DNA of 64,000 nt from Noviherbaspirillum saxi (GCF_003591035.1 NZ_QYUO01000002.1:868001-932000), one strand, 5' to 3'. Shown: positions 44,368 to 55,585, counted from the first letter of the stretch. Translations and numbers: made by a program. Notes: generated by a model from the sequence alone, not told the origin.

Positions 44368-45176
44368 GTCGTGCGTCCTTCCATCGGTGATGATGGCGAT
44401 GCCGCAAAGCGCTTGGGAATGCGTCCGGCCAGATAGGCATCGCGCCCGGCTTCGACAGCGAGCTTCATAGCACGCGCCATGCGGATCGGATCCTTCGCGC
44501 CGGCAATTGCGGTGTTCATCAATACGGCGTCGCAACCCAGCTCCATCGCAATGGTTGCATCCGATGCGGTGCCGATGCCTGCGTCGACCAATACGGGGAT
44601 CTTCGACTGTTCGATGATCAGCGACAGGTTCCACGGATTGAGGATGCCCATGCCGGAGCCGATCAGCGAGGCCAGCGGCATCACCGCGACGCAGCCCAGG
44701 CTTTCGAGGAGCCTGGCCTGGATCGGATCGTCGCTGCAATAAGCCATTACATCGAAACCATCCTTGACGAGAATTTCCGCTGCCTTCAGCGTTTCCGGCA
44801 TGTTCGGGAACAGCGTCTTTTCGTCGCCCAGCACTTCGAGCTTGACGAGCTTGTGGCCGCCCAATAGCTCGCGCGCGAGTTGCAAGGTGTAGACCGCGTC
44901 TTTGGCGTTGTAGCAGCCTCCGGTATTGGGAAGGATCGTGTAGCGCGACGGCGGTACGTAATCCAGCAGGTTGGGTTCATCGGCCGCCTGGCCGATGTTG
45001 ACACGCCGGATCGTGACCGTGACGATCTCGGTGCCGCTCGCTTCGATGGCGGTTCGCGTTTCTTCCAGGTCGCGATACCTGCCGGTGCCAACCAGCAGGC
45101 GGGAGCGGTAGGTCTTGCCGGCGATGGTTAGTCCATCGTGGGCCGGGCGGCCTGGAATGTCTTGATCAGGTGTCAT
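44364..45176 (-). CDS. thiG: Thiazole synthase
   Basis: A 270-residue ThiG that builds the thiazole ring from deoxyxylulose phosphate, dehydroglycine and ThiS thiocarboxylate. Core segments are [44 protein letters not shown] (Schiff-base Lys region), [14 protein letters not shown] and [15 protein letters not shown]. It overlaps thiE by 4 bp and follows thiS by 56 bp. Confidence 0.95.
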   Translation of the reverse strand: MTPDQDIPGRPAHDGLTIAGKTYRSRLLVGTGRYRDLEETRTAIEASGTEIVTVTIRRVNIGQAADEPNLLDYVPPSRYTILPNTGGCYNAKDAVYTLQLARELLGGHKLVKLEVLGDEKTLFPNMPETLKAAEILVKDGFDVMAYCSDDPIQARLLESLGCVAVMPLASLIGSGMGILNPWNLSLIIEQSKIPVLVDAGIGTASDATIAMELGCDAVLMNTAIAGAKDPIRMARAMKLAVEAGRDAYLAGRIPKRFAASPSSPMEGRTT

Positions 45177-45232
45177 GCGTGTCTCCGTTTGAGATAGGAT
45201 GGTTTTCGGTGCATATCGTTATGTGCGACGCC

Positions 45233-45433
45233 CTAACCGCCACCGATGGCGTGCACAATCTCGACGCGGTCGCGCGGCTGCAGCAGGTGCTGTTGCCACT
45301 GGTAGCGCGGAACGATATGGCGATTGATGGCGACGGCAAGTCCTTTTCCCTGCAAGCCGATAGAGGTGACCAGGTCCTGCACGCTGCACGGAGCCGTGAC
45401 CGGATGCGCTTTTCCATTCAAGTTGATTTCCAT
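45233..45433 (-). CDS. thiS: Sulfur carrier protein ThiS
   Basis: A 66-residue ubiquitin-like sulfur carrier. It opens MEINLNGK and ends in HAIGGG, the Gly-Gly tail that becomes the thiocarboxylate. GGAAAGG precedes the ATG. It lies 16 bp after thiC. In many Burkholderiales thiO lies between thiC and thiS; here there is none. Confidence 0.92.
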   Translation of the reverse strand: MEINLNGKAHPVTAPCSVQDLVTSIGLQGKGLAVAINRHIVPRYQWQQHLLQPRDRVEIVHAIGGG

Positions 45434-45449
45434 GTCGTGGCCTTTCCGT

Positions 45450-47375
<1,926 letters not shown>

Positions 47376-47426
47376 CTAAAACGATAAAGCGAAGGAGCGG
47401 CGGAAGAGTGGGGCGTATTTCCGGTT

Positions 47427-47515
47427 GCTTCCCTTCGCTGGCATTATCCAGATCAGGTTCAAGGGTATTTCTCACCCGGCGGTAGCCTGTTTCCAGACTT
47501 GCCAGGACCCCTAGC
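47427..47515 (-). ncRNA. TPP riboswitch (THI element)
   Basis: On the minus strand the conserved parts occur in order: AGGGGTCC, then GGTGAGAAATACCC, TTGAACCTGATCTGGATAAT and GCCAGCGAAGGGAAGC. It lies about 65 nt upstream of thiC and should shut off the thiamine operon when thiamine pyrophosphate is plentiful. A further hairpin (GCCGGC-ATGA-GCCGGC on the plus strand, 47519-47534) stands just upstream. Confidence 0.95.
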
Positions 47516-47550
47516 TTTGCCGGCATGAGCCGGCGGGTGTTGCTACAACT

Positions 47551-47670
47551 AAGCAGGTCCGCAGAAATTTTTTGACACGTCGTGTTCAGTACTCCCTTCT
47601 CCCGCAAGCGGGAGAAGGAGCGAAATACAAATGCAGCGGGTTTTGTCAAAAAATTTCTGCGAACTTGCTT
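47551..47670. repeat. 120-bp MITE-like palindromic element
   Basis: Terminal inverted repeats of 27 bp (47551-47577 and 47644-47670; 25 match) enclose a second palindrome, TTCTCCCGCAAGCGGGAGAA at 47597-47616. There is no coding capacity. The right end overlaps the dadA stop codon, so insertion may have created or replaced the last codons of dadA. Confidence 0.75.
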
Positions 47671-48988
47671 AACTGGTTCGAGCCATGCTCGTTTGTATCC
47701 GCCGTGCGGGCGATACGCGCGGCATGCCCGTAAAAACAAAATCGACTTCGGGCCGACGACCGCTGACGATGTCCGCAATCGCACGCCCCGAGCCGCAGCC
47801 CATGGTCCACCCCAGCGTGCCGTGTCCGGTATTGAGGAAGAGGTTTCCGAACTTCGTCTTGCCGATATACGGCACATTCGATGGCGTCAGCGGGCGCAGA
47901 CCGGACCAGTACACCGGGTTGTCGTAATCGCAGGCATCTGGAAAGAGTTCGCGTACGCGCCGCGTGATCGCGTCGCATCGGGTGTCGTTCAGTTCCCGGG
48001 TGTAGCCATTGAGCTCGCAGGTGCCGGCCACGCGAAGCCTGTTCCCGAGCCGCGAAAATACCAGCTTGCATCCATCGTCGGTCAACGACACGGTCGGCGC
48101 GGCATTTCCATCGACAATCCGGTAGGTCGCCGAATAGCCCTTGCCGGGATAGATGGGCAAGGCGATACCGAGCGGCTTGAGCAAGGGCGCGGAAAAGCTG
48201 CCGGCTGCGACCACATAAGCGTCCGCGCAAAGCAGTTCATGCCGCCCTTGCGCGTCAATGATTTCCACGCCCTTGATCCTTGCACACGTGCCGCCGCCCT
48301 CGGCCAGCAGGCGGGTCACCGTCGTGTTGAACCGAAAATCCACGCCGGCCGCCGCCGCCCTGGCTGCCAGCGCCGTGCTGAATTGATGGACATCGCCCGA
48401 TTCGTCTGTCGCAGTGAAGTCGCCGCCGACGATCTTGTGGCGCAGATGCCTTAGGGCCGGTTCTACGCTCACCACGCCGTCGGCGTCCAGCGAGTTGCGC
48501 GGACAACCCAGCTCGCGCATCAGTGCGGCGGCGTGCAGCGACTTGCGGAACTCCCGTTCATCCGTATAGAAATGCAGGATCCCGCGCTGAAGTGCGTCAT
48601 AGCTTATCCCGGTCTCGGCACGTACCGCGTGCAGCGTCTGGCGGCTGTACTCGGCAATCGCCACGATCTGTCGAATATTGTCGGCCACGCGCCCAGCTGT
48701 GCATTCCCGCAGAAAGCGCAGGCACCAGGCCCATTGCTGTCGGTCCCAGCGCAAGCGCAGCAAGAGCGGGGCATCTTCCCGTCCCAGCCATTTGACGATC
48801 TTGAGCAATGTTCCCGGATTGGCCCAGGGCTCTGCATGCGACACTGAAATCTGGCCGCCGTTTGCAAAGCTGGTTTCCATCGCGGCACCCGGCTGGCGTT
48901 CCAGTACCGTCACCTGGTGCCCGGCCTTGCGCAAGAACCACGCTGACGCCGTACCGACGATGCCGGAACCGAGAACGATGACTTTCAT
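47669..48988 (-). CDS. dadA: D-amino acid dehydrogenase, small subunit type
   Basis: A 439-residue FAD enzyme of the DadA family: MKVIVLGSGIVGTASAWFLR (FAD site), METSFANGGQISVSHAEPWA, PIYPGKGYSATY, WSGLRPLTPSNVPYIG and NTGHGTLGWTMGCGSGRA. It deaminates D-amino acids, passing electrons to the respiratory chain. AGGGAGAATTCC precedes the ATG. Its end touches a MITE-like repeat. It is upstream of the thiamine operon on the same strand but separated by the repeat and riboswitch. ThiO (glycine oxidase) is a relative, but length and motifs favour DadA. Confidence 0.88.
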   Translation of the reverse strand: MKVIVLGSGIVGTASAWFLRKAGHQVTVLERQPGAAMETSFANGGQISVSHAEPWANPGTLLKIVKWLGREDAPLLLRLRWDRQQWAWCLRFLRECTAGRVADNIRQIVAIAEYSRQTLHAVRAETGISYDALQRGILHFYTDEREFRKSLHAAALMRELGCPRNSLDADGVVSVEPALRHLRHKIVGGDFTATDESGDVHQFSTALAARAAAAGVDFRFNTTVTRLLAEGGGTCARIKGVEIIDAQGRHELLCADAYVVAAGSFSAPLLKPLGIALPIYPGKGYSATYRIVDGNAAPTVSLTDDGCKLVFSRLGNRLRVAGTCELNGYTRELNDTRCDAITRRVRELFPDACDYDNPVYWSGLRPLTPSNVPYIGKTKFGNLFLNTGHGTLGWTMGCGSGRAIADIVSGRRPEVDFVFTGMPRVSPARRIQTSMARTS

Positions 48989-49016
48989 GGAATTCTCCCT
49001 GCGCAGTGAATGGCAA

Positions 49017-50081
49017 TCATCGGCCCAGCAGCAGGGCGCCTGCCACCAGTAGTGCGATCCAGACCGTTTCCATCATCAGCATAAACACGGGACGCCAGCC
49101 GAGCGACGCGAGCGACTGGAAAGAGGTCTTCACGCCGAGGGCGGCAATTGCCGTGACCAGGCAGGCGCGGGAGGCATCGTTGATCCAGCCGCTGACCTGT
49201 TGCGGGATAAAGCCCATGCTGTTGGTGAGCACCAGCCAGACGAAGCCGATCAGAAAGAACGGCACCAGCGGAGGTGCATCGATTTCGGTCTTGCCATCCT
49301 TGCTTTTGAAGAGGATAGCGAGTGTCAGCACCACGGGTACAAGGCAGGCCACGCGAGTCAATTTGACGAAGGTGGCGACATCGCCGGTGTGGTTGGAGAC
49401 CAGATAACCGGCACCGACAACCTGCGCCACGTCATGAATGGTGCCGCCGATGAAGACGCCCGCTTCGGTCATATCGAGTCCGAGCAGTTTGACCAGCAAC
49501 GGATAGATGATCATCGCAAGCGTCGACAGTGTGGTCACGCCAACCACCGTGAGCAGGGTGAACTTTTCGTTTTCCTTGGTTTGCGGCAGGACCGCCGAGA
49601 TCGCGAGCGCCGCCGACGCGCCGCAGATGGCGACCGAGCCGCCCGACAGCAATCCTTCGGTCGCCGGACGCTTGAGCCAGCGCGACAGCAGATAACCGAA
49701 GCAGATCGTCAGGATGAGGGCGCCGATCACGATGACCAGCGGCGCGATACCGACCGAAGCGATCTGCGCAAAGGTGATACGCGCGCCCAATAGCGCGACG
49801 CCGGTGCGCAGCAGGACCTTGGAACAAAACTCGATTCCGGGCTGGGCATTCGCATCGTTTGCCAGGAAATGGAAGGCAAGGCCGAAGAACAAGGCGTAGA
49901 GCAGTTGCGGACCGCCATAGCTCGTCGAAATGAAAGTCGCCGACAAAGCAATCGCGGTTGCCACCGCGATCCCCGGCCAGTTGCGCCGCACTGAGCGCGG
50001 CCGCCAGATTGCGATGGCGGAAGAGAGATAGGGAATGTTCATGTAGGGCGGGCGTGAAGTAGCCAAGGATGGGGATTTCAT
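49017..50081 (-). CDS. YeiH-family (UPF0324) putative sulfate exporter
   Basis: A 354-residue membrane protein with about ten helices. LLYALFFGLAFHFLANDANA, GVALLGARITFAQIAS, SGGSVAICGASAALAISAVL and GGTIHDVAQVVGAGY are YeiH/PSE hallmarks. Transport of sulfate or other anions is suggested for the family but poorly proven. Sulfate is the end product of the pathway in this window, and a copy of the 17-bp operator lies in front, so sulfate or sulfite export is a fair guess. A second ATG (50042) lacks a ribosome site. Confidence 0.82.
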   Translation of the reverse strand: MKSPSLATSRPPYMNIPYLSSAIAIWRPRSVRRNWPGIAVATAIALSATFISTSYGGPQLLYALFFGLAFHFLANDANAQPGIEFCSKVLLRTGVALLGARITFAQIASVGIAPLVIVIGALILTICFGYLLSRWLKRPATEGLLSGGSVAICGASAALAISAVLPQTKENEKFTLLTVVGVTTLSTLAMIIYPLLVKLLGLDMTEAGVFIGGTIHDVAQVVGAGYLVSNHTGDVATFVKLTRVACLVPVVLTLAILFKSKDGKTEIDAPPLVPFFLIGFVWLVLTNSMGFIPQQVSGWINDASRACLVTAIAALGVKTSFQSLASLGWRPVFMLMMETVWIALLVAGALLLGR

Positions 50082-50178
50082 GAACCAATAACCTTAAATA
50101 TTAAAAAACGGCACAAAATATCTCGTTTTTTATAATATACTCGCCCAACGGCTTTTAAAGCAAACCTTTTCTTTAATT

Positions 50179-50195
50179 TGGAATGATTTGTTCCG
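50179..50195. promoter_or_regulatory. IclR-type operator candidate between yeiH-like gene and panD
   Basis: TGGAATGATTTGTTCCG (6-5-6) fits the 17-bp motif with one deviation in the left arm. It lies in the 181-bp divergent gap, so it could act on the exporter, on panD, or on neither. A TATAAT at 50131-50136 is nearby. Confidence 0.5.
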
Positions 50196-50262
50196 TTATG
50201 TGAGATTCAGATTGCTAGATAGACAGTGCAGTGACGCAACTTTCAACCTACAGGACTAACCC

Positions 50263-50622
50263 ATGCAAAGAATCATGCTGCGCTCCAAGATCCATCGAGT
50301 CGCCGTTACGCAATGCGACTTGCACTATGAAGGTTCCTGCGGCATCGATGAAAACCTGCTTGACGCCGCCGACATCCGTGAATTCGAGAAGATCGACATC
50401 TGGAACATCAACAATGGCGAGCGTTTCTCCACTTATGCGATCAAGGGCAAGAGAGGCAGCGGAGAAATTTCGCTCAACGGCGCCGCATCGCGCAAAGCCC
50501 ATTTGGGAGATCTGCTCATCATTGCCACGTTTGCGCCGATGAGCGACGCGGAGTCCGAAACCTACGTGCCGAAGATTGTCTTTGTCGATGAAAGCAACCA
50601 GCTTGCCGCCTTGAAAACCTGA
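50263..50622 (+). CDS. panD: Aspartate 1-decarboxylase
   Basis: A 119-residue PanD proenzyme that forms beta-alanine for pantothenate. The self-cleavage site is GSCGID, where the Ser becomes the pyruvoyl group. [20 protein letters not shown] and [15 protein letters not shown] are typical. AGGA precedes the ATG. It is far from panB at 0.1 kb and no panC is in the window. Confidence 0.96.
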   Translation: MQRIMLRSKIHRVAVTQCDLHYEGSCGIDENLLDAADIREFEKIDIWNINNGERFSTYAIKGKRGSGEISLNGAASRKAHLGDLLIIATFAPMSDAESETYVPKIVFVDESNQLAALKT

Positions 50623-50799
50623 GCCGCTAGTTGAGACAGGAGTTTCGTGTACGGTCGATGCTGTCTGACGGCGCCAACAGACTTACCTACCTGACGTGGT
50701 CGATGTATGGAACCGCAGCTGCCTGCATGGATCACATTGTTCATATACGGCGACGCTCCGCCGCCGTGTATGAACTGGAGGGCGGAACTGGAGAGCGCT

Positions 50800-51582
50800 A
50801 TGGCAGAACAACGATTAAGCGGCGAGCTGGCGATCGTTACTGGTTCCGATTCCGGTATCGGACAGGCGACTGCAATAGCATTTGCAAGGGAAGGAGCGGA
50901 CGTGATCGTGACCTATCTGCATGACAGAAAGGGCGCGGAACGCACGGCAGGAGAGATCGAGGGTGCCGGCCGGAAGGCGGCGGCGTTTCAGCTTGATCAG
51001 CGGGATTCAAAAAACGTGCAGCGGTTTTTCCAGGAAGTAAAGTCAACAATGGGAGTGCCGACCGTCCTCGTGAATAACGCGGGAATCGATGCCTTGGGCA
51101 AGCCGGTCAAGGACATGACGGACGCGGACTGGGACGATGTGATCCGGACCAACCTTTCCGGCCCCTTCTATTGCTGCCGAGAATTCATTCGCGGAATCGA
51201 TGGTACCGGCCGGCACGGCACCATCATCAATATCACCAGCGTGCACCAGGAAATTCCGCGCGCCGGCGCATCCGGCTATGACGCCTCCAAGGGCGGCTTG
51301 CGCAACCTGACGACGACGCTCGCGCTGGAACTGGCGGAAAAAAACATCAACGTCAACAACATTGCTCCAGGCATGGTGTTAACACCCATGAACCAGTCTG
51401 CGGTTGAGGACCCGGAAGTGCTCAAGCGGCAGGTGCAATCGATTCCGATGAAGCGTGCGGCGAAGCCCGAGGAAATAGCCCATGTCGCCGTATTCCTGGC
51501 TTCCGAACAGGCGCGTTATATCCATGGCGCTACGATCTTCGTGGATGGCGCACTCATGCTGTTTCAAGGGCAAGGCGCGTAA
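50800..51582 (+). CDS. Short-chain dehydrogenase/reductase (glucose dehydrogenase-like)
   Basis: A 260-residue classical SDR with cofactor motif TGSDSGIGQA (about 14-23), NNAG, and catalytic Ser-Tyr-Lys in NITSVHQEIPRAGASGYDASKGG positions near 145-163. The overall sequence resembles bacterial glucose 1-dehydrogenases, but substrate cannot be read. I start at ATG 50800 with GGAG upstream; an open frame begins at 50707. The stop codon overlaps the ATG of the next small secreted protein by one base. Confidence 0.85.
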   Translation: MAEQRLSGELAIVTGSDSGIGQATAIAFAREGADVIVTYLHDRKGAERTAGEIEGAGRKAAAFQLDQRDSKNVQRFFQEVKSTMGVPTVLVNNAGIDALGKPVKDMTDADWDDVIRTNLSGPFYCCREFIRGIDGTGRHGTIINITSVHQEIPRAGASGYDASKGGLRNLTTTLALELAEKNINVNNIAPGMVLTPMNQSAVEDPEVLKRQVQSIPMKRAAKPEEIAHVAVFLASEQARYIHGATIFVDGALMLFQGQGA

Positions 51583-51992
51583 TGATGCACCATGCGGCTC
51601 CCATCTGCATCCCGATCATCGCCCTGCTGATGGCGTGCCCGGCATCGTCCCTCGCGCAAGCGGCGCCCGGCGAGCGGGCACCGGTTGATGCCGGCGCTAT
51701 CATTATGCCGCCGAAGACCGATCCTGGCGCCGTGACAAGGCCGCCTGAAAACGCGGACCCCAAGGCAATTGACCGACCGCCGAACAGGGGCAGTCCAGGA
51801 TTAACGGAAAAACCACCTACGGGCGCCGAACCGCGAGCCGCGGTGAAGGGCAGGAAAATGGACGGAGCGGGCGGCCGCCAGCCAGGGAAAACGCAGAATC
51901 GCAATGAAGCGACAGCGGTCACACGTGAGGAATCGAAGGAGGACGATTGCCGAGGGCCCGCCGATCTTTGCAAGCAGCAATCGCCGCGTTAA
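51582..51992 (+). CDS. Small secreted Pro-rich protein with degenerate repeats
   Basis: A 136-residue protein with a signal peptide (cleavage near SSLAQAAP, about 26) and a low-complexity body of units of 10-12 residues built on P-x-A-x-x-R-P-P: MPPKTDPGAVTRPPENADPK, AIDRPPNRGSPG, LTEKPPTGAEP. The C-terminal half is charged and ends with two Cys (DDCRGPADLC). The ATG overlaps the SDR stop (TAATG), so the two are coupled. The function is unknown; it looks disordered and periplasmic. Confidence 0.65.
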   Translation: MMHHAAPICIPIIALLMACPASSLAQAAPGERAPVDAGAIIMPPKTDPGAVTRPPENADPKAIDRPPNRGSPGLTEKPPTGAEPRAAVKGRKMDGAGGRQPGKTQNRNEATAVTREESKEDDCRGPADLCKQQSPR

Positions 51993-52090
51993 AGTCGGTC
52001 TTGCGCCGAACTCGGCTACTTGATCGGTGGTGGCGCGCAGCTCGACGAGCTGGTCAGGGTGAAAGCGCTCTAAGTGCCTTTGCGACCTTG

Positions 52091-52567
52091 TCATTGCTTG
52101 CGTTGATACGTGCCAATCAACTCTGCCGTCGCGACAACGTGAGCTTGCATCGCTTGCTGCAATTCGCTTTTGGCCGGATTGCCGAGATCGGGCAGGATGG
52201 CATCCAGTGCATAGAGCCGATGGAAATAGCGATGCTTGCCGATCGGCGGACAAGGACCGCCGAAGCCTGGACGTTTCCAGTCGTTCAGCCCTTCCAGCGT
52301 TCCGGCAGGAAGGTGCTGCGGTGACGCGCCGGCGCCGATTTCTATCACGTGGGCAGGGATGTTATAGAGGACCCAGTGGGTAAAGACGCGCTGCGGCGCC
52401 GCAGGGTCCGGTGCGTCGGGATCCTCGATAATCAGGGCAAGACTTTTCGTTCCGTCCGGCACTCCGGACCAGGACAGCGGCGGAGATATTTCACTGCCAT
52501 CGCAGGTGTGAACAGGGGGAATGTCGGCGCCGTTCTCGAAGGCAGACGAAGTAAGCCTGAAGGTCAT
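52091..52567 (-). CDS. YbhB/YbcL-family (PEBP-like) protein
   Basis: A 158-residue phosphatidylethanolamine-binding-protein fold: FENGADIPPVHTCDG, SPPLSWSGVPDGTKSLALII, EDPDAP, THWVLYNIPA and GPCPPIGKHRYFHRLYALD, matching the 'Raf kinase inhibitor-like' bacterial family. There is no signal peptide with the chosen ATG. The role is unknown in bacteria. It follows the CBS gene by 14 bp, so it probably belongs to the poxB-CBS operon. Confidence 0.9.
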   Translation of the reverse strand: MTFRLTSSAFENGADIPPVHTCDGSEISPPLSWSGVPDGTKSLALIIEDPDAPDPAAPQRVFTHWVLYNIPAHVIEIGAGASPQHLPAGTLEGLNDWKRPGFGGPCPPIGKHRYFHRLYALDAILPDLGNPAKSELQQAMQAHVVATAELIGTYQRKQ

Positions 52568-52581
52568 GATGAAAGTCCGGT

Positions 52582-53028
52582 TCAATGCGGGCGCTGCCCG
52601 CCGCCCGCGGTTTGCGATGCAGGTTGTGAAATCGAAGAAAGCGCTTCGGCGGCGGAGTTCGGTTCACTGGCATCACTGACGTCCCCGAGCGATACGATGC
52701 CAACCAGGCGCTTATCCTGATTCAGAACCGGCAGCCGCCGAATCTGCAAGTCTCCCATGTTACGGGTCACTTCTTCGACATCGTCATCTTCAAAGCAGTA
52801 TTTCACGTCCTGTGTCATGACGTCACGGATCGTCGCGGTGTCGGTTTTACCCTGCGCAAGTGCACGAACGACGATGTCCCGATCCGTGATCATCCCTACC
52901 AGGCGATCGTTTTCGCCGACTGGCAGGATGCCGCAGTCGCAATCGGCCATCATTCTGGCTGCATCGACAATGCTTTGATCGGGATTCGCGATTTGTACAT
53001 CGCGTGTCATTGCTTCTGCTACCCGCAT
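52582..53028 (-). CDS. CBS-domain pair protein
   Basis: A 148-residue protein made of two CBS domains (about 7-60 and 70-127), each with the usual ending (GMITDRDIVVRAL, GIVSLGDVSD). Such pairs bind adenine nucleotides and sense energy state. It lies in line with poxB upstream and ybhB downstream, so it may modulate a partner enzyme. GGGAGC before the ATG is a good ribosome site. Confidence 0.92.
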   Translation of the reverse strand: MRVAEAMTRDVQIANPDQSIVDAARMMADCDCGILPVGENDRLVGMITDRDIVVRALAQGKTDTATIRDVMTQDVKYCFEDDDVEEVTRNMGDLQIRRLPVLNQDKRLVGIVSLGDVSDASEPNSAAEALSSISQPASQTAGGGQRPH

Positions 53029-53219
53029 GATATTGCTCCCATGAATACTCCAAAAGCACGCCCTTCAAGTACGCGGACATCGGTCGATGGCTTTCCGTCT
53101 GCCGCTGCGGCATGAAGATAAGGAGTGACTTCAGCGCTTGACGTTTGTTCAAACTTTTTCGCCTGTTTCGGTGATACGAAAACAGCTCTTCCGCACTGGA
53201 AACCGTTATCGTAATTCAT
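53019..53219 (-). CDS. Possible small protein between poxB and the CBS gene
   Basis: A 66-residue frame (starts MNYDNGFQCGRAVFVSPKQA) fills the 238-bp gap between two genes of the same strand and ends 10 bp inside the CBS gene, a layout typical of coupled genes. It has no motif I recognise and only a weak ribosome site, so it may not be real. Confidence 0.3.
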   Translation of the reverse strand: MNYDNGFQCGRAVFVSPKQAKKFEQTSSAEVTPYLHAAAADGKPSTDVRVLEGRAFGVFMGAISCG

Positions 53220-53266
53220 GGGCCACCGTTGCATCGTCCCGTTACGAAGCGGCCATTTCGCCAATC

Positions 53267-55057
53267 TTATTTTCTTTTTCCTGGAAACATGCTGTCCCAC
53301 CATTCCCTGGCTGAAGCAATCACGGTGCCCAGTGCATCCGGGTCGCGATGGAGCATGGCCGTCATGTAAGCCTTCGCCTGCTTGGCAGAGATATGCGGCG
53401 GCAGCGGCGGGACATCCGGATCGGTCACCATTTCGAGAACGGTCGGGCAACGCGACGATAGCGCGGCTTCCCAGGCCGGCCCGACCTGTTCGGGGCGGTC
53501 AACCCGTATTCCATGCAGGCCAAGCAAATCGGCGTACGCCGCATATCGAAAATCCGGCAGGTTCTGCGACGCCTCAAACTTGGGATCGCCCTCCATAGCA
53601 CGTTGTTCCCAGGTGACCTGGTTCAGGTCGCCATTGTTGAGCACCATGACCACCAGGCGCGGATCGCGCCACGTGCGCCACAGCTTTGCAATCGTGATCA
53701 GGCCGTTGATGCCATTCATCTGCATCGCGCCGTCGCCCACCAGGGCGATAACCGGACGATCCGGGTGCGCATACTTGGCCGCGATCGCATATGGAACCGC
53801 CGGCCCCATGGTGGCCAAGCCGCCCGACAGTGATGCCATCATGCCGCGGCGTATCTTGATGTCACGCGCATACCAGTTGGCCGCCGAGCCTGAGTCGCAG
53901 GTAAGGATGACATCGTCGGGCAAGCGCGACGACAGTTCCCAGAACACCCGTTGGGGATTGATCGGATGGGCTTCGTTCATTGCGCGCTCTTCCAGCACCC
54001 GCCACCAGCGATCGACGTTTTGCTCGATGGTATTGCGCCAGGCGTGGTCCTGCCTGGGTCGCAGATGCGGGATGAGCGCGCGCAGCGTCGCCTTTGCGTC
54101 GCCGACCAGGCCGATTTCCATGGGATAGCGCAGGTTCAGCTTGCGCGGATCGATATCAATCTGGACCCCGCGCGCCTGGCCTTCCTTGGGCAGAAATTCG
54201 GAATAAGGGAAGGAAGAGCCCACCATCAGCAAGGTGTCGCAATCATTCATCAAGTCCCAGCTGGGCCTGGTTCCAAGTAGGCCGATCGCGCCGGTGACAA
54301 AAGGCAGGTCGTCCGGCACGGCTGCCTTGCCGAGCAGGGCCTTGGCCACGCCGGCGCCGAGCAGGTCGGCGACTTCGATGATTTCATCCGTGGCATGCAG
54401 GGCGCCGGCGCCAACCAGCATCGCCACTTTGCTGCCCGCATTCAGCACCTCGGCGGCACGCGCGAGGTCGGCATCGGCGGCGACCATGGCGCGCGCGGTG
54501 TACCCGATTCCCGTATGCACCGTGCCGTGTTCGCGCGGTGGCTTCTCCACCGCCGGCAAGTCTTGTACGTCATGCGGAAAGATGATGCAAGTTACCGTCC
54601 TCTGCTCGCGTGCGATCTGCACTGCGCGATCCACCAGATGCCTTACCTGTTCCGCTGTGGTTGCCATATGCACGAATTCATGCGCGACGTCCTTGAACAG
54701 CGACATCAGGTCGACTTCCTGTTGGTAGTCGCCGCCGATCGCTGCCCGCTTGGCCTGTCCGACAATGGCCACCACCGGCTGGTGGTCAAGCTTGGCGTCA
54801 TACAATCCGGTCAGCAAATGAATGGCACCGGGTCCGGATGTGGCGACGCATACGCCGACTTCTCCGGTGAATTTTGCATGGGCGCACGCCATGAATGCGG
54901 CGAGCTCTTCATGGCGTGTCTGTACGAACTCCAGATGATCGGTGCGTCCGAAGGCGCCCATGATACCGTTGATGCCATCGCCGGGATATCCATAGACGCG
55001 GCGCACTCCCCACGAAGAAAGCCTTTGCAGCAGGAAATCCGACACTGTCGCGGCCAT
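53267..55057 (-). CDS. poxB: ThDP-dependent pyruvate oxidase/dehydrogenase-like enzyme
   Basis: A 596-residue ThDP enzyme of the PoxB type. It has YGYPGDGINGIMGAFGRT, the activating Glu in VQTRHEELAAFMACAHAKF (about 51), a central domain with LVGAGALHA, and the ThDP-Mg motif GDGAMQMNG. PoxB would convert pyruvate to acetate and CO2 with quinone as acceptor. The C-terminal membrane-binding helix of E. coli PoxB is not evident, so an acetolactate synthase-like or other activity remains possible. Confidence 0.83.
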   Translation of the reverse strand: MAATVSDFLLQRLSSWGVRRVYGYPGDGINGIMGAFGRTDHLEFVQTRHEELAAFMACAHAKFTGEVGVCVATSGPGAIHLLTGLYDAKLDHQPVVAIVGQAKRAAIGGDYQQEVDLMSLFKDVAHEFVHMATTAEQVRHLVDRAVQIAREQRTVTCIIFPHDVQDLPAVEKPPREHGTVHTGIGYTARAMVAADADLARAAEVLNAGSKVAMLVGAGALHATDEIIEVADLLGAGVAKALLGKAAVPDDLPFVTGAIGLLGTRPSWDLMNDCDTLLMVGSSFPYSEFLPKEGQARGVQIDIDPRKLNLRYPMEIGLVGDAKATLRALIPHLRPRQDHAWRNTIEQNVDRWWRVLEERAMNEAHPINPQRVFWELSSRLPDDVILTCDSGSAANWYARDIKIRRGMMASLSGGLATMGPAVPYAIAAKYAHPDRPVIALVGDGAMQMNGINGLITIAKLWRTWRDPRLVVMVLNNGDLNQVTWEQRAMEGDPKFEASQNLPDFRYAAYADLLGLHGIRVDRPEQVGPAWEAALSSRCPTVLEMVTDPDVPPLPPHISAKQAKAYMTAMLHRDPDALGTVIASAREWWDSMFPGKRK

Positions 55058-55585
55058 GGCAGCTCCTCATCTTGGTTTGTGCAAGGCTCCAAGGTGCAAG
55101 CGGTGTGCCATTTGGCCTGGAATACATCAAGGCCGGCTGGAACGCGCATAGAGACGAGTGCCGCCGGTAAGAATTTCCGTCGGCGTGAAATATCTGCGTG
55201 ATAACGCCGAGCACTTCAGGACAGCATCTTGTTGAACGTACCGGGAGGCCGGCGGGTAATGATTTCACCGATTGCGGTCGAACATATTGACGATCGGATC
55301 GACAGCAGCCTGCATGTCAGGTCTGCTAACCGCATGCCGTCATGGCATCCGCAGCGTTGAAAGCGCCATGGCGCTGGCAAAGATATTGCACTGTTTGTTT
55401 AAATGTATTCGGTCAGGAGTTCCGGATTCCTGATTGGAAAATGGCATGTCGGCGCCGCTTTGATCGCGGCATGCAACAGTTGCAGTTTGTCACGTGCGAT
55501 AGCGGAAATGCCTAAGGACGGCGTCCCGCTTGCCTCAGCGCAAGTGCGACCGCGCTGGTTGCTGGTTATTTGACGAGTGCCGGAC
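55058..55585. other. 528-bp divergent gap
   Basis: Between poxB and the diheme cytochrome gene both strands are open only in short frames without motifs. The promoters of both genes must be here, but no strong -35/-10 pair stands out by eye and there is no copy of the 17-bp operator. Confidence 0.4.

Noticed and set aside
47586..47625. Possible CRISPR or tandem repeat around CTCCCTTCTCCCGC.
   Set aside because: It is a single palindrome inside a larger inverted repeat, with no spacer-repeat periodicity.
47669..48988. Calling the FAD enzyme upstream of the thiamine operon ThiO.
   Set aside because: Length (439 residues) and the FANGGQISVSHAEPWANP and WSGLRPLTPSNVPYIG segments are DadA-like, and it is outside the riboswitch-controlled unit.
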